Source of the DNA: Corynebacterium sp. zg-331
GTDB lineage: Bacteria > Actinomycetota > Actinomycetes > Mycobacteriales > Mycobacteriaceae
Assembly: GCF_014267345.1 (NCBI RefSeq)
Contig: NZ_JACMYD010000008.1
Location: 1 to 64,000, forward strand
Direction of reading: 5' to 3'
Length of the DNA: 64,000 bases
Of this stretch, positions 46,236 through 56,856 are shown piece after piece. The translations under genes and the position numbers were made by a program. The stretch's first letter is position 1; each line of letters begins with the position of its first letter. A model generated the notes under the pieces. The model did no database searches. It was given only the letters and a program-made list of their open reading frames with translations, and was not told the DNA's origin.

Positions 46236-46910
46236 ATGAAGCTATCTATGCGATCCCTAGTGGCGCCTGCGGCTCTCGCCGGGGCGGCCGCCCTTTCGGT
46301 GGGCGTGATCGCCCCGGCCGCCTCCGCGGCCGAGGGGAACACCACGGTGGTGCTGACCTCCTACGGCGCCTTCGCCCGGGATCACAACACCTCCGGCGAG
46401 GTGGCACAGAAGGCCAAGGAGGTCCTGGAACAGGACGGCATCACGGTGATCTACCAGGAGATCGCCACCGACTGGAGCACTTTCGCCTCCGATCTGGATT
46501 CCCTAGTCGAGGCCAATGATCCCGATGTCGTGATCAGCCTGGGGGAGACCTCTACTATTCCTGCCCCCGCGGTGGAGCTGGTCGGCTACAACGAGCGCTC
46601 CGGCGTGGACGCTAACGGCAACGAGGGCACGGGCGCGGTAATCGAGGGCGGCCCCCGCGAGCGCCGCGCCCCCGCGGAGAACAAAGCCGCCCAGCAGGCC
46701 GCCAAGAAGGCTGGTTACAAGATCAACCCGAGCTATGACGCCGGACGTTACCTGTGCAACGCCGCGCTGTACACCAACCTCGGTTTCCTGGAGGAGGGCC
46801 GCGTGGAGCACGCCGGCTTCGTCCACGTTCCCGTCCGCGCCAAGGGTGCGGCCCAGAACGACAAGGACGGCGAGGCCGTCGCGGAGTTCGTGAAGAACCT
46901 GGTGGGATAG
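46236..46910 (+). CDS. Secreted pyroglutamyl-peptidase-like protein (C15 family)
   Basis: 224 residues with a signal peptide (about 1-32, cleaved near ASAAEGN). The remainder fits pyrrolidone-carboxylate peptidase: TSYGAFARDHNTSGEVA, PDVVISLGET, Glu114 in PAVELVGYN, Cys174 in GRYLCNAALY and His197 in AGFVHVP. Spacing Glu-60-Cys-23-His is close to the 63 and 24 of the classical enzyme as I recall. Classical Pcp is cytoplasmic; export is unusual. It would remove N-terminal pyroglutamate from peptides outside the cell. Confidence 0.78.
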   Translation: MKLSMRSLVAPAALAGAAALSVGVIAPAASAAEGNTTVVLTSYGAFARDHNTSGEVAQKAKEVLEQDGITVIYQEIATDWSTFASDLDSLVEANDPDVVISLGETSTIPAPAVELVGYNERSGVDANGNEGTGAVIEGGPRERRAPAENKAAQQAAKKAGYKINPSYDAGRYLCNAALYTNLGFLEEGRVEHAGFVHVPVRAKGAAQNDKDGEAVAEFVKNLVG

Positions 46911-46947
46911 TCCTGTGAGCGCACCCTGCGGGTGCGGACATGCGTGC

Positions 46948-46980
46948 AGCGGGCCCTCCCGGATCGGGAGGGCCCGCTCT
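46948..46980. terminator. Bidirectional terminator between the pcp-like and acyl-CoA ligase genes
   Basis: Perfect 14-bp stem AGCGGGCCCTCCCG (46948-46961) / CGGGAGGGCCCGCT (46965-46978) with a GAT loop. Serves both converging genes. Confidence 0.8.
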
Positions 46981-46986
46981 TAGCTC

Positions 46987-48699
46987 CTAATCCCGAATCC
47001 CCAGGTGCTCCAGCAGGTCCGCCTGTACCTGGCGGCGGCGAATCTTGCCCATCGGATCCCGCGCCAGCTCCTCGAAGTGATAGAAGGTGCGCGGAACTTT
47101 GTACCTGGTCAGGCGCTCGCGCGCGTGCTTCTTGAGCCCCTCGGGGTCCAGCGCCGCGCCGGGGTTGAGGGTGATGCATGCCACCACGGACTCGGAGCCG
47201 TCGTGGCGGGGCACGCCCACCACCGCGATATCCGCGACGTCCGGGTGCTTCCGCATCACCTCCTCTACCTCGCTGGGGTAGACGTTGAAGCCGCCGGTGA
47301 TGATGACCTCCTTGATGCGGGCCACCAGGCGGATGAAGCCGTCCGGCTCCATCACCCCCACGTCCCCGGTGCGGTACCAGCCTTCGTGGAAGGACTTGGC
47401 CGTGGCCTCCGGGTTATTCAGATAGCCCTGGAATACCTGGGGGCCGCGTACCAGCACCTCGCCCTCCTCGCCGTCGGGCATGGTGCGGGAGAGGTCCTTG
47501 GGGTCGGCGATGCGCACCTCGGTGTCGGGGAAGGGGATGCCCACGTAGCCGGGGCGGCGCTGCGTGGACATGGGGTTGCCCACGATGATGGGCGAGGTTT
47601 CGGTCAGGCCGTAGCCTTCCACGAGCAGGCCGCCGGTCATAGATTCCCACCGCTCCACGGTGCTCGTGGGGAGGGTCGAGGCCCCGGAGAAGGAGCTGCG
47701 CACCCCCTTGATGGCGATGTCCGCCTCCGCGGCGGCTTCCACGATCTTCTCGTAGAGGGTGGGCACGCCCGGCACCCAGGTGGGGGTGTGCTTCTTCATC
47801 ACCTCCATGATGAGGGGCACCTGGGGGCTGGGCAGCAGGATCAGCTCGCCGCCGATGAGGAAGGCCAGCGTGGCGTTCATCGTCAGGCCGTAGGCGTGGA
47901 ACATGGGCAGCGCGGCGAGCATCCGCTCGTCCTGGTCGCCCAGGCCCGGCACCCAGGCGATCCCCTGAAGGATGTTGGCGTAAAGATTGCCGTGGGAAAG
48001 CTGCGCGCCCTTGGGCGTCCCGGTGGTGCCGGAGGTGTACAGGATCAAGGCGACGGTGTCCTTGGTGACCGTCTCCAAGGACACCACGTCCGAGCCGTCC
48101 CCGCCCAGCTGGGGGGAGAGCAGCATCTCCCAGGGGATCGTGTTGGGGGCCGGGGCCGTCAGCTGCGCGCGGGTCTTTTTGACCTTGGGGATGGGCAGGC
48201 GCAGGGCCAGGCGCTTGAGCGTGGGCATGGCGGCCACCATGTTGACAGAGACGATGGTCTCCAGCTCGGTCGTGGCGCGCAGCTTCTCAAAGACCCCGGC
48301 GGCCTTATCCCAGGCGATGGCCACGCGCGCCCCGTGATCGCGGAAGGGGTGTTCCAGCTCGTGGGCGGTGTAGAGGGGATTGTGTTCCACCACCACGGCC
48401 CCCAGTTTGAGGATGGCGTAGAAGATCACGATGTGTTGGGGGCAGTTGGGCAGCGCCACGGCCACTTTATCGCCGGGGCGTACCCCCAGGGCGCGCAGCC
48501 CGGCGGCGGCCGCGCGCACCTGCTCGTCCACGTCCGCGAAGCTCTGGCTGCGGCCGAAGAACCAGGTGGCGGGCTTATCTGGCTTGGTGGCCAGGGTGTG
48601 ATCGTAGATATCGAGCAGGGTGGTGTCCCCGTAGTCCAGGTGGTGAGGCGTCCACTCCGGGTAGTGCTTGAGCCACGCGTGTTCCTCTGCGGCAGACAT
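46987..48699 (-). CDS. Long-chain acyl-CoA ligase (FadD type)
   Basis: 570 residues from [13 protein letters not shown]. Adenylate-forming enzyme: [19 protein letters not shown] (AMP-binding), [22 protein letters not shown], and C-terminal [19 protein letters not shown] with the catalytic Lys in DPMGKIRRR. Activates fatty acids with CoA and ATP. AAGGGAG lies 6 bases before the chosen ATG; a start at 48741 is possible but has no such site. Divergent from mshA. Confidence 0.92.
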   Translation of the reverse strand: MSAAEEHAWLKHYPEWTPHHLDYGDTTLLDIYDHTLATKPDKPATWFFGRSQSFADVDEQVRAAAAGLRALGVRPGDKVAVALPNCPQHIVIFYAILKLGAVVVEHNPLYTAHELEHPFRDHGARVAIAWDKAAGVFEKLRATTELETIVSVNMVAAMPTLKRLALRLPIPKVKKTRAQLTAPAPNTIPWEMLLSPQLGGDGSDVVSLETVTKDTVALILYTSGTTGTPKGAQLSHGNLYANILQGIAWVPGLGDQDERMLAALPMFHAYGLTMNATLAFLIGGELILLPSPQVPLIMEVMKKHTPTWVPGVPTLYEKIVEAAAEADIAIKGVRSSFSGASTLPTSTVERWESMTGGLLVEGYGLTETSPIIVGNPMSTQRRPGYVGIPFPDTEVRIADPKDLSRTMPDGEEGEVLVRGPQVFQGYLNNPEATAKSFHEGWYRTGDVGVMEPDGFIRLVARIKEVIITGGFNVYPSEVEEVMRKHPDVADIAVVGVPRHDGSESVVACITLNPGAALDPEGLKKHARERLTRYKVPRTFYHFEELARDPMGKIRRRQVQADLLEHLGIRD

Positions 48700-48826
48700 C
48701 GGTCTCCCTTCCTGCATCACCGTGCGGCGTGCGTTGGGCAACAGTCAGTTTCCTGCGCTTGACTATACGCGCCGCCCGGCGGCGAGGCGCGCGGCGTCGG
48801 CGGCCAAGGTCGTAGCATGGGGCCTC

Positions 48827-50092
48827 ATGCGCATCGCCATGATCTCCATGCACACCTCGCCCCTGCAGCAACCGGGTTCCGGAGACGCCGGTGGCATGAA
48901 CGTCTACGTTCTTTCCACCGCCACCCAGTTGGCGCGCCTGGGCATCGAGGTGGACGTGTACACCCGCGCCACCCGCCCCAGCCAGGGCGAGGTGGTGGAA
49001 TTGGCGCCGCGGCTGCGCGTGATCAACATCGTGGCGGGGCCCTACGAGGGCCTGGCCAAGGAGGAGCTGCCCACCCAGCTGGCGGCCTTCGCCGGCGGCA
49101 TGCTCCAATTCGCCCGCTGCCACGGCCTGGCGTACGACCTCGTGCATTCCCACTATTGGCTCTCCGGTCAGGTGGGCTGGCTGGTGCGCGACCTCTGGCA
49201 GGTGCCGCTGGTGCATACCGCCCACACGCTGGCGGCGGTCAAAAACCTGCACCGAGCCGCCCACGACTCCGCGGAGACGGAGGCCCGCCGCATCTGCGAG
49301 CAGCAGTTGGTGGACAACGCGGATGCGCTGGTGGTCAACACCAAGGAGGAGCGCGCCGACCTGGTGGCGCACTACGATGCCCCCTCCCGGCGCATCGAGG
49401 TCGTCTCCCCGGGGGCCGATATCGAGTTATTTACCCCCGGCACCGATCGCAGCACCGAGCGCTCTCGCCGCGAACTCGGCGTGCCATTGCATGCCAAGGT
49501 CATCGCCTTCGTGGGCAGGCTCCAGGAATTCAAGGGACCTCAGGTGCTCATCCGGGCCGTGGCCCACCTGCTGGAGCGCGAACCCGAGCGCAACCTCCGG
49601 GTGCTCGTCTGCGGCGGGGCCTCCGGGGCCGAGGCCACGGCCTCGCGCTACCGCGACCTGGCCCACGAGCTGGGCGTGGCCCACCGGGTGCGCTTCCTGG
49701 AACCGCGACCCCCGCAGGAGTTGGTGACGGTCTATCAGGCCGCCGACGTGGTGGCCGTGCCCAGCTATAACGAGTCCTTTGGCCTGGTGGCGCTGGAGGC
49801 CCAGGCCACCGGAACTTCGGTGGTGGCGGCCCGCGTCGGGGGGTTGCCCATCGCCGTGGCCGAGGGCACCACCGGCCTGCTCGTGGACGGCCACGATCCC
49901 GCCGACTGGGCCCGGGCCCTGGGCGATCTGCTCGATGACGATGCGACGCGGATCCGCATGGGGGAACGCGCCGTAGGGCACGCCGCGGCCTTTTCCTGGG
50001 CGGCCACCGCGCGGCGGCTCCGGGAGGTCTATGCCGAGGCGGTGGCCGCCCCGGGGGAGGACTGCCGGGCGCGGCGCGCCTCCGGGCTGTAA
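48827..50092 (+). CDS. mshA: D-inositol-3-phosphate glycosyltransferase, mycothiol synthesis
   Basis: 421 residues, GT4/GT-B fold. First step of mycothiol: GlcNAc from UDP-GlcNAc to inositol-3-phosphate. Highly typical sequence: [49 protein letters not shown], and [16 protein letters not shown] with the donor-binding Glu pair. Start at the ATG giving [12 protein letters not shown] as in C. glutamicum. The formaldehyde dehydrogenase at 15647 uses the product. Confidence 0.95.
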   Translation: MRIAMISMHTSPLQQPGSGDAGGMNVYVLSTATQLARLGIEVDVYTRATRPSQGEVVELAPRLRVINIVAGPYEGLAKEELPTQLAAFAGGMLQFARCHGLAYDLVHSHYWLSGQVGWLVRDLWQVPLVHTAHTLAAVKNLHRAAHDSAETEARRICEQQLVDNADALVVNTKEERADLVAHYDAPSRRIEVVSPGADIELFTPGTDRSTERSRRELGVPLHAKVIAFVGRLQEFKGPQVLIRAVAHLLEREPERNLRVLVCGGASGAEATASRYRDLAHELGVAHRVRFLEPRPPQELVTVYQAADVVAVPSYNESFGLVALEAQATGTSVVAARVGGLPIAVAEGTTGLLVDGHDPADWARALGDLLDDDATRIRMGERAVGHAAAFSWAATARRLREVYAEAVAAPGEDCRARRASGL

Positions 50093-50137
50093 GAGGGCGC
50101 GGCGTGCGGCGTCGGGCGGGATCGGGAGGATTATGGA

Positions 50138-50899
50138 ATGCTGGAGGGTATGAGTAACGGAAAGTTGATCCTGCTGCGTCACGGCCAGAGCGAGTGGAAC
50201 GCCTCCAACCAGTTCACCGGGTGGGTGGACGTGAACCTCACGGACAAGGGGGAGGCCGAGGCGCGCCGAGGTGGCGAGCTCATCAAGGAATCCGGCCTTG
50301 AGCCCCAGGTGCTCTACACCTCCCTGCTGCGCCGCGCGATCCGTACCGCCAACATCGCCCTGGACGCGGCGGATCGCCTGTGGATCCCCGTGCAGCGCGA
50401 CTGGCGTCTCAACGAGCGCCACTACGGCGCGCTCCAGGGCCTGAACAAGGCGGAGACCCGCGAGAAGTACGGCGACGAGCAGTTCATGGAGTGGCGTCGC
50501 TCCTACGGCACCCCGCCGCCGGAGCTGGACGAGGGCTCCGAGTACTCCCAGGCCGCCGATCCCCGCTACGCCGACCTGCCCCAGGTGCCCGCCACGGAGT
50601 GCCTCAAGGACGTGGTGGAGCGCCTGGTTCCGTACTTCGAGGAAGAGATCCTGCCGCGCGTGCGCCGCGGCGAGGTGGTCATGGTGGCCGCCCACGGTAA
50701 CTCCCTGCGCGCGCTGGTGAAGTACCTCGACAAGATCTCGGACGCGGACATCGCCGAGCTGAACATTCCCACGGGCATCCCGCTGGTCTACGAGATCGAC
50801 GCCGAGGGCACCGTGCTCAACCCCGGCGGCACCTACCTTGACCCGGAGGCGGCCGCCGCCGGCGCGGCCGCCGTGGCCTCCCAGGGCGCCCAGAAGTAA
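50138..50899 (+). CDS. gpmA: 2,3-bisphosphoglycerate-dependent phosphoglycerate mutase
   Basis: 253 residues. Interconverts 3- and 2-phosphoglycerate. Phospho-His in [20 protein letters not shown] (His15), [27 protein letters not shown] and [17 protein letters not shown] lies 7 bases before ATG 50138; the inner ATG 50150 (MSNGKL) matches homologue starts but has a too-short spacing. Follows mshA and precedes senX3. Confidence 0.95.
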   Translation: MLEGMSNGKLILLRHGQSEWNASNQFTGWVDVNLTDKGEAEARRGGELIKESGLEPQVLYTSLLRRAIRTANIALDAADRLWIPVQRDWRLNERHYGALQGLNKAETREKYGDEQFMEWRRSYGTPPPELDEGSEYSQAADPRYADLPQVPATECLKDVVERLVPYFEEEILPRVRRGEVVMVAAHGNSLRALVKYLDKISDADIAELNIPTGIPLVYEIDAEGTVLNPGGTYLDPEAAAAGAAAVASQGAQK

Positions 50900-50914
50900 C
50901 CTCGCCGCGCCACG

Positions 50915-52165
50915 GTGTCCTGGTCGCTCGTCGCCGCCTTCGGCCTGGGAGCCGCCCTCGCCGGGGGCCTGTCCCGGTTCTCCGCCCGCCTGCGCGCCAC
51001 CGCGCGGCGCCACCGGGAGGCGGCCACGTTGGAGGAAAACCGGGTGACCACCATCGGCCAGGTGCTGCACCTGGCCGTACAGGGCTCGCCCACGGGCCTG
51101 GTGGTCATCGATCACGACGGCGAGGTTTTGCTGTCGAATGCCTGGGGCCACGAGATGGGCCTGGTGCACGACCGCACGCTCAACCCCCAGGTATGGGAGG
51201 CGGCCCAGCGCGCGCACGAGGACAAGGAAACCCATGTGCTCAGCCTGGTCACCGCGGAGCGGCGCACCGGCTCCCGGGTGACCAACGTGCGGGCGGTGGT
51301 CAAGCCGCTCACGCTCATCGACGATCGCTTCGTGATCGTGTACAGCACCGATGAGTCCGAGTACGTGCGGATGGAATCCGCTCGCCGCGATTTTGTGGCC
51401 AACGTCTCCCACGAGCTGAAGACCCCGGTCGGGGGCATGGCCCTGCTGGCCGAGGCGCTGGTGGAATCCGCCGACGATCCCGAGCAGGTGGATTACTTCG
51501 GCACCCGCCTGCGCAAGGAGGCGCTGCGGATGTCCGACCTCATCAATGAGCTCATTTCCCTGTCCAAGCTCCAGGGCGCCGAGGCCCTGCCGGAGATGGA
51601 GCCGGTGGCCGTGGACGAGGTCATCGCCGAGGCGATGGCCCGCAACCAGGTGGCCGCCGAGGGCCACGGCATCCCGCTGCTGTGCGGGGCGGCCTCCGGG
51701 CTCTGGGTGCACGGCAATAAGTCCCTGCTGGTGACCGCCGTGTCCAATCTGGTGAGCAACGCCATCAACTATTCGGGCGCGGGCGCGCCGGTTTCCCTCT
51801 CCCAGCGGGTGGTGTCCGGCGCGGCCGTGCAGATCCGGGTGACCGACCGGGGCATCGGCATCGCCCCGGAGGATCGGGAGCGGGTGTTCGAGCGCTTCTT
51901 CCGGGTGGACAAGGCCCGCTCGCGCTCCACGGGGGGAACGGGCCTGGGATTGGCCATAGTCAAGCACGTGGTGGCAAACCACGGCGGTACCATCAACGTG
52001 TGGTCGAAGCCGGGCGTCGGCTCGACCTTCACCATCGAACTTCCGATCCAGCCCCCGGAGCGCGAGGATCCCTCGCCCGCCCCGGGCAACGACGATGCGA
52101 CCGAACCGCCCCCGCTCAGGGCGGTATCGCGCGTGACGAACCGGCGAAAGGATACCCCTGCGTGA
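50915..52165 (+). CDS. senX3: Sensor histidine kinase SenX3
   Basis: 416 residues from GTG. N-terminal membrane segment (about 3-20), a PAS-like domain (GSPTGLVVIDHDGEVLLSN), phospho-acceptor His166 in VANVSHELKTPVGG, N box LVSNAINYS, and G boxes DRGIGIAPEDRERVFERFF and GGTGLGLAIVK. Partner of RegX3 in sensing low phosphate. Overlaps regX3 by 4 bases (GTGA). Its place directly after gpmA is conserved in Corynebacterium. Confidence 0.93.
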   Translation: MSWSLVAAFGLGAALAGGLSRFSARLRATARRHREAATLEENRVTTIGQVLHLAVQGSPTGLVVIDHDGEVLLSNAWGHEMGLVHDRTLNPQVWEAAQRAHEDKETHVLSLVTAERRTGSRVTNVRAVVKPLTLIDDRFVIVYSTDESEYVRMESARRDFVANVSHELKTPVGGMALLAEALVESADDPEQVDYFGTRLRKEALRMSDLINELISLSKLQGAEALPEMEPVAVDEVIAEAMARNQVAAEGHGIPLLCGAASGLWVHGNKSLLVTAVSNLVSNAINYSGAGAPVSLSQRVVSGAAVQIRVTDRGIGIAPEDRERVFERFFRVDKARSRSTGGTGLGLAIVKHVVANHGGTINVWSKPGVGSTFTIELPIQPPEREDPSPAPGNDDATEPPPLRAVSRVTNRRKDTPA

Positions 52166-52872
52166 CCACCGTTTTGATCGTGGAAGATGAAGAATCACTG
52201 TCCGACCCCCTTGCCTTCCTCCTGCGCAAGGAGGGCTTTGACACCATCATCGCCGACGACGGCCCCACGGCTCTGGTGGAATTCGGCCGCACCGAGGTAG
52301 ACATCGTGCTGCTCGACCTCATGCTGCCGGGGATGCCCGGCACCGACGTCTGCCGCGAACTGCGCGCCCTCTCCAACGTGCCGATCATCATGGTCACCGC
52401 CCGCGACGCCGAGATCGACAAGGTGGTGGGCCTGGAACTCGGTGCCGACGACTACGTGACCAAGCCCTACTCCTCGCGCGAACTCATCGCCCGCATTCGG
52501 GCGGTGCTGCGTCGCCACGAAGCAACCGATCCGCACGCGGGTGACGCGGGAAACTCGGAAGAACCCCTCGGGGAGGTGTTGCGCGCCGGGGCGGTGCGCA
52601 TGGACGTGGAGCGCCATACCGTGCGCGTGGCGGGCCAGGAGGTGGCCATGCCGCTGAAGGAATTCGAGCTTTTGGAGTTTTTTCTGCGCAACTCTGGACG
52701 CGTGCTCACCCGAGGCCAGCTCATCGACCGGGTGTGGGGGGCCAACTACGTGGGGGACACCAAGACCTTGGACGTGCACGTCAAGCGGTTGCGTGCCAAG
52801 ATCGAGGAGGAACCCTCCCGGCCCACCCGCCTGGTCACCGTGCGGGGGCTGGGGTACAAGCTGGAGCGGTAG
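52162..52872 (+). CDS. regX3: Response regulator RegX3
   Basis: 236 residues from GTG. Receiver domain with phospho-acceptor Asp52 (IVLLDLMLPGMPG), Thr in MVTARD and Lys in YVTKPYSSREL; OmpR/PhoB winged helix in the C-terminal third (PLKEFELLEFFLRN, RVWGANYVGDTKTLDVHVKRL). Controls phosphate-starvation genes with SenX3. Confidence 0.95.
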   Translation: MTTVLIVEDEESLSDPLAFLLRKEGFDTIIADDGPTALVEFGRTEVDIVLLDLMLPGMPGTDVCRELRALSNVPIIMVTARDAEIDKVVGLELGADDYVTKPYSSRELIARIRAVLRRHEATDPHAGDAGNSEEPLGEVLRAGAVRMDVERHTVRVAGQEVAMPLKEFELLEFFLRNSGRVLTRGQLIDRVWGANYVGDTKTLDVHVKRLRAKIEEEPSRPTRLVTVRGLGYKLER

Positions 52873-52984
52873 GGGGTAACAGGGGGAGGTATGATGGTGG
52901 GTGGTATAGCAGGCGGGTAGAATACCGGGAGAACAGCGTTCTTTGGCCTGTCGGGGGGCTTTGCGCCAATGAGGAGGGGGTGGT

Positions 52985-53341
52985 GTGGTGAAGGGATTTA
53001 AAGTACCTCGCTGGCTTTACTTTCTTGTCTCTATTATCCTTTTCTGTTTTATCTTTCTTCTCCTTATTCTCGATGTGGGAACACTGGTAAATAAAGGAAA
53101 GCTTGCCGTGAGTGCGGTCATGGTAGTGGTGGCGGTACTTACGATATGGCAAAAGATACTCTCGGATGAACGCTCCGAATGGTGGCGGAGATTTGAGTGG
53201 GCGGTCAAACAGGAGAACGAGCCTACGCCGGACTGGCTCCTTCTCGCTCAGGTCTATGATGGATTGCTTCGGGAACGGAAGTGGCCGAGGGTGGATGCGG
53301 ATTTTTACGGTTGCCTGGCTGATCACGGACTGCGGTGCTAG
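52985..53341 (+). CDS. Small two-helix membrane protein, lower-GC insert
   Basis: 118 residues, starting GTG-GTG after AGGAGGGGG. Two membrane segments (about 9-30 and 38-57), then a soluble tail with Trp residues (SEWWRRFEWAVKQ, PTPDWLLLAQVYDGLLRE). GC content is clearly lower than in flanking senX3/regX3 and ppx, suggesting transfer. No homologue recognised. Between it and the next ORF (53342-53478) there is a small GGAAGCGCGTCCTTCC hairpin at 53406-53421 and no gene. Confidence 0.6.
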   Translation: MVKGFKVPRWLYFLVSIILFCFIFLLLILDVGTLVNKGKLAVSAVMVVVAVLTIWQKILSDERSEWWRRFEWAVKQENEPTPDWLLLAQVYDGLLRERKWPRVDADFYGCLADHGLRC

Positions 53342-53478
53342 CTGGAGTTTTATGCGCGCAATGGTGTCTGAAGAGTGCGCTTGCGGCGGTTGGCAGCGGC
53401 CCCCGAAGGAAGCGCGTCCTTCCTCTTGACGCGGGTGAGGATAGGATGAGGGCGATGGCGGTAAGGAGGTGAGCTGTT

Positions 53479-53673
53479 ATGGATGTTCGCCGCGATAGCG
53501 CAGAGGTGTTCTCTGGCGATGAGACGCAGATTGCTGCGTCTCTCCAGGGATGGATGGACGTATACGATGAACTCGATCGGCAAAAGAAGCCTGGTTTTAT
53601 GTGGAGCGATATTTTTGGTTTCAGCTTAAGGCGCAGAACAGTGAAGAACTACGGTGGGAATCTCCTCAGCTGA
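53479..53673 (+). CDS. Small hypothetical protein, lower-GC insert
   Basis: 64 residues with a strong ribosome-binding site (AAGGAGG 9 bases before the ATG). Soluble, mixed charge: SLQGWMDVYDELDRQKKPGF and a basic end (FSLRRRTVKN). No family recognised. With the membrane protein before it, it interrupts the regX3-ppx neighbourhood. Confidence 0.5.
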   Translation: MDVRRDSAEVFSGDETQIAASLQGWMDVYDELDRQKKPGFMWSDIFGFSLRRRTVKNYGGNLLS

Positions 53674-53715
53674 TCCGGTCTGGTCAGTGCCAGGAGCGAT
53701 AAAAAGTCGAAAAAT

Positions 53716-54606
53716 CTACCCAAGCGCCTCCCGGGTCGCCGGGTGTACCGGCAGCAGCCCTGCGGGTACCCGCGCCCGGGCTCGCAGGTGGGCGGCCAGC
53801 ACCTCGTAGGGGGCGTCGCCCATCAAGGTGCGCAGCTCCGCCTCCTGGCTGATCCACACGGGGGTGGCGGCGGTGTGGCAGCCGGGGGCGCTGGAGCAGT
53901 ACCATTCGAAGTCCTCCCCGCCGTTGCCCCAGCCGCGCCGGTCGTATTCCCCGATGGTGGTGCGCAGGATCTCCGCGCCGTCGGCGCGCTCCTCCCATTC
54001 CTCGGTGCGCCGCAGGGGCAGCTGCCAGCACACCTCGGGCTTGTCCACGGTGAGGTCGCGGCCCTCGGCCACGCACCACTGGTGGAGGGCGCAGCCGGGG
54101 CCGGTGGGCCAGCCGCGCCGGTTGGCAAAGATGCAGGCGCCGTCCACCACCTTGGTTTTGAGCGCGGGCTCGGGGTTGCCCTCCTCGTCGTCGAGCTCGT
54201 CCCACACCAGCCACGGTTCCAGGTCCTCCGGCTCGCCGTGGGTGAGGTAGGCGTCCGTCTCCGCGGGCCGCAGCTGCCAGTAGCGGGCGGGCAGGGCGGC
54301 CGCGGCGTCGTAGAGCTGGTCGCGGTCGGTCTCGTCGGAGAGGAAGGCGCCGTGGTGGCAGCAGCCGACGTCGGGTAGCGCTGCGTTGATCCCGCGGCAG
54401 GCGCTGGTGCCAAAGGTGCACTGCCAGCGCGATTCCATCCAAGTGAGATCCACGCTAAAGACGTGGTGGGGGTTATCCGGGTGGGTGAATTCCAGCCACT
54501 CCCGGGGGAAGTCCGGGGCCGTTTCCACGCCGCTGGCCACGGCCTTTCCCGCGGGGGAGGAGGCGGGGAAGCCGAGAAAAACCTGGGTGGATTGTGGGTG
54601 ATTCAC
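53716..54606 (-). CDS. Conserved Cys-rich protein (Rv0495c-like)
   Basis: 296 residues with a Cys/His pattern that could bind metal: [67 protein letters not shown]. No signal peptide or membrane segment. A protein of this type sits beside ppx in mycobacteria (Rv0495c, recalled). Function unknown; metal binding is inference. Divergent from ppx. Confidence 0.75.
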   Translation of the reverse strand: MNHPQSTQVFLGFPASSPAGKAVASGVETAPDFPREWLEFTHPDNPHHVFSVDLTWMESRWQCTFGTSACRGINAALPDVGCCHHGAFLSDETDRDQLYDAAAALPARYWQLRPAETDAYLTHGEPEDLEPWLVWDELDDEEGNPEPALKTKVVDGACIFANRRGWPTGPGCALHQWCVAEGRDLTVDKPEVCWQLPLRRTEEWEERADGAEILRTTIGEYDRRGWGNGGEDFEWYCSSAPGCHTAATPVWISQEAELRTLMGDAPYEVLAAHLRARARVPAGLLPVHPATREALG

Positions 54607-54639
54607 ACCTGATGAGGGTAGACCGTCTACCCTATAGGT

Positions 54640-55587
54640 GTGCGATTAGGTGTATTGGATGTGGGCAGCAACACTGTTCATTTGGTGGCGGTGGATGCGC
54701 GGCCCGGCGGCCGACCCACTCCGATGAGCGACTGGAAGACCACGATCAAACTCGTGGAGCTTCTCGACGCTCGCGGGGCGATCCACGACAAAGGCGTCAA
54801 GAAGCTCACCAAGGCGGTGAGCGAGTCCGCTGACCTGGCCCGGCAGCTGGGGTGCGAGGAACTGATCGCCTTTGCCACCTCCGCGGTGCGCTCCGCGACG
54901 AACTCGGAGGACGTGCTCGCCCACGTCTACAAGGAAACCGGCGTGCGCCTGGAGGTGCTCTCCGGGGAGGACGAGGCGAGGCTGACCTTCCTGGCGGTGC
55001 GCCGCTGGCACGGCTGGTCTGCCGGACGGATCACCAACCTGGACATCGGCGGCGGCTCCCTAGAGATCTCCACCGGGGCCGACGAACAGCCCGACGCGGC
55101 TTTTTCGCTCAACCTCGGAGCGGGTAGATTGACCCACGAGTGGTTTGACACCGACCCGCCCGAGCGGAAAAAGATCAACCTGCTGCGCGACTTCATCGAC
55201 GCCGAGCTGGTGGAGCCAGCCCGCCAGGTACGTAGTTTTGGCCCCGCCCGCCTCGCCGTGGGTACCTCCAAGACGTTTCGTACCCTGGCCCGGCTCACGG
55301 GCGCGGCGCCGTCGGCGGAGGGCCCCTACGTGACGCGCACGCTCACCGCCCCCGGCCTGCGCCAACTGATCGCCTTTATCTCCCGGATGACGGCCTCGGA
55401 TCGCGCGGAGCTGGAGGGTGTGAGCTCGGATAGATCGCACCAGATCGTGGCGGGCGCGCTCGTGGCCGAGGCCGCCATGCGCGCCCTGGGGTTGGAAAAG
55501 ATCGATATCTGTCCGTGGGCGCTGCGCGAGGGCGTTATCCTACAGCGGATAGATAAGGGATTGGAACGAGGAGAGGAAGCACGATGA
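54640..55587 (+). CDS. ppx: Exopolyphosphatase, Ppx/GppA family
   Basis: 315 residues from GTG. Actin-like ASKHA fold: [62 protein letters not shown] and LGAGRLT. Releases phosphate from the end of polyphosphate or acts on ppGpp-family substrates. The short single-domain form is typical of actinobacteria. Overlaps the next gene by 4 bases. The nearby SenX3-RegX3 phosphate system fits the context. Confidence 0.92.
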   Translation: MRLGVLDVGSNTVHLVAVDARPGGRPTPMSDWKTTIKLVELLDARGAIHDKGVKKLTKAVSESADLARQLGCEELIAFATSAVRSATNSEDVLAHVYKETGVRLEVLSGEDEARLTFLAVRRWHGWSAGRITNLDIGGGSLEISTGADEQPDAAFSLNLGAGRLTHEWFDTDPPERKKINLLRDFIDAELVEPARQVRSFGPARLAVGTSKTFRTLARLTGAAPSAEGPYVTRTLTAPGLRQLIAFISRMTASDRAELEGVSSDRSHQIVAGALVAEAAMRALGLEKIDICPWALREGVILQRIDKGLERGEEAR

Positions 55588-56771
55588 GTGACGAGGAGAA
55601 GCAACTCACCGTTGCCGAGCTGTTAGAGCGCGCCCAGGCGAACCGCGGCGGTAACAAGCGCTCCGCCGGGCGACGCCACCGCCGCAGCCTGGAGGACGGC
55701 GGCATCTCTGTGGCCGAACTCACCGGCTCCCTCTCCCGGGTCAAGGACAAGCCCGCCGAGTCCCGCCACTCCGCGGTGCCCATCGATACCCCGGAGTCCG
55801 AGCGTCGCCCCCGTCAGCCCTCCACTCCGGCCGCCACCGCCCCCTCGGTGGCGGGGCTTAACCCCACCCCGGTCAAGGGCGCCACGGCCGCCCCGTGGGG
55901 CAAGCCCGACCAGGCGGGCAAGGCCGCCCCCTCCCCGCGCCCGGCGGGATCGGCCGGGCCGCGCACCCCCGCGGCCACGAACCCCGTCAAGCCCGCCCCC
56001 GCCTCCCAACCCAGGGCGCAGAAGCCGGCCGGCACCCAGGACGGGCCTGCCGCCCCGCAGGGCGCTCCTCGCGGTGGCACCCCCGCCGGGTGGGGCTCGG
56101 CATCCACACCGCGCCCCCAGCACCCGACGACCGGCGCGCAGCCCGCGAAGCCGCAGGGTAGCGCCGCGCAACCGGCGACGGCGCCAGGCAAGGCCGCCTG
56201 GCCCATCCCCGTATCCGCGCGCCGGGCGGCCTCCGCCTCTGCGCCAAAGAAACCCCAGGCGGCTGCCGCGCAGGGTGCCGGTGCGCGCGCGGCCGCCGCG
56301 GAGCCCTCCGCCGAGGAAACCGCCGTGATGTCCCCCGTGGGGAGCGCGGCGAAGAAGCAGACCCCCGCGCCGCGGAGCGCGGCCACCGCGCAGGCGCGCG
56401 ATGCCGAGGAGACCGGGCGGATCCCGCGCGTGAGCGAGAAGAACTCCGGGCCCTCCGAGAAGAAGCCGCAGAAGCCCGGCGAGGGCGCGAAGAAGAAGCG
56501 CCCGCCGGAGCCGCACACCGGCGCCGGATCGGCGGTGCTGCTGGCCGTGATGGGCGTGGTGCTCGGCGCCCTGGTGTTCATTGGCTTCGACCAGCTGTGG
56601 TCCTCCGGACTCAGCCGCATCCTGGTGGGGATGCTGGCCCTGGCCGTCATCGGCGTCATGGTGGGCGTGGTGCACGCCCTGCGCACCGCCCGCGACGGCG
56701 TCTCGATGAGCCTGGCGGCCGTGGTGGGCTTCCTCATGACCTTCGGCCCCCACATCCCGGACATGTTCTAG
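55584..56771 (+). CDS. Pro/Ala-rich membrane protein (Rv0497-like)
   Basis: 395 residues. A conserved basic N-terminus ([35 protein letters not shown]) is followed by a long disordered Pro/Ala-rich linker (about 65-310), then three membrane segments at the C-terminus (about 317-390). The [17 protein letters not shown] motif recurs in actinobacterial envelope proteins. Overlaps ppx by ATGA and precedes proC. Function unknown. Confidence 0.8.
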   Translation: MSDEEKQLTVAELLERAQANRGGNKRSAGRRHRRSLEDGGISVAELTGSLSRVKDKPAESRHSAVPIDTPESERRPRQPSTPAATAPSVAGLNPTPVKGATAAPWGKPDQAGKAAPSPRPAGSAGPRTPAATNPVKPAPASQPRAQKPAGTQDGPAAPQGAPRGGTPAGWGSASTPRPQHPTTGAQPAKPQGSAAQPATAPGKAAWPIPVSARRAASASAPKKPQAAAAQGAGARAAAAEPSAEETAVMSPVGSAAKKQTPAPRSAATAQARDAEETGRIPRVSEKNSGPSEKKPQKPGEGAKKKRPPEPHTGAGSAVLLAVMGVVLGALVFIGFDQLWSSGLSRILVGMLALAVIGVMVGVVHALRTARDGVSMSLAAVVGFLMTFGPHIPDMF

Positions 56772-56856
56772 GCGGCCCCGTCGCCCCCTCGGCGTGCACC
56801 CGGGGTCGTCCATGCCCCCGTGGCCGCCCCCACCAGCCGTATGGCAGGGTGGGGGC

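Noticed and set aside
49427..52198. 923-codon minus-strand ORF opposite mshA, gpmA and senX3
   Set aside because: It spans three well-identified genes on the other strand and contains no recognisable domain.
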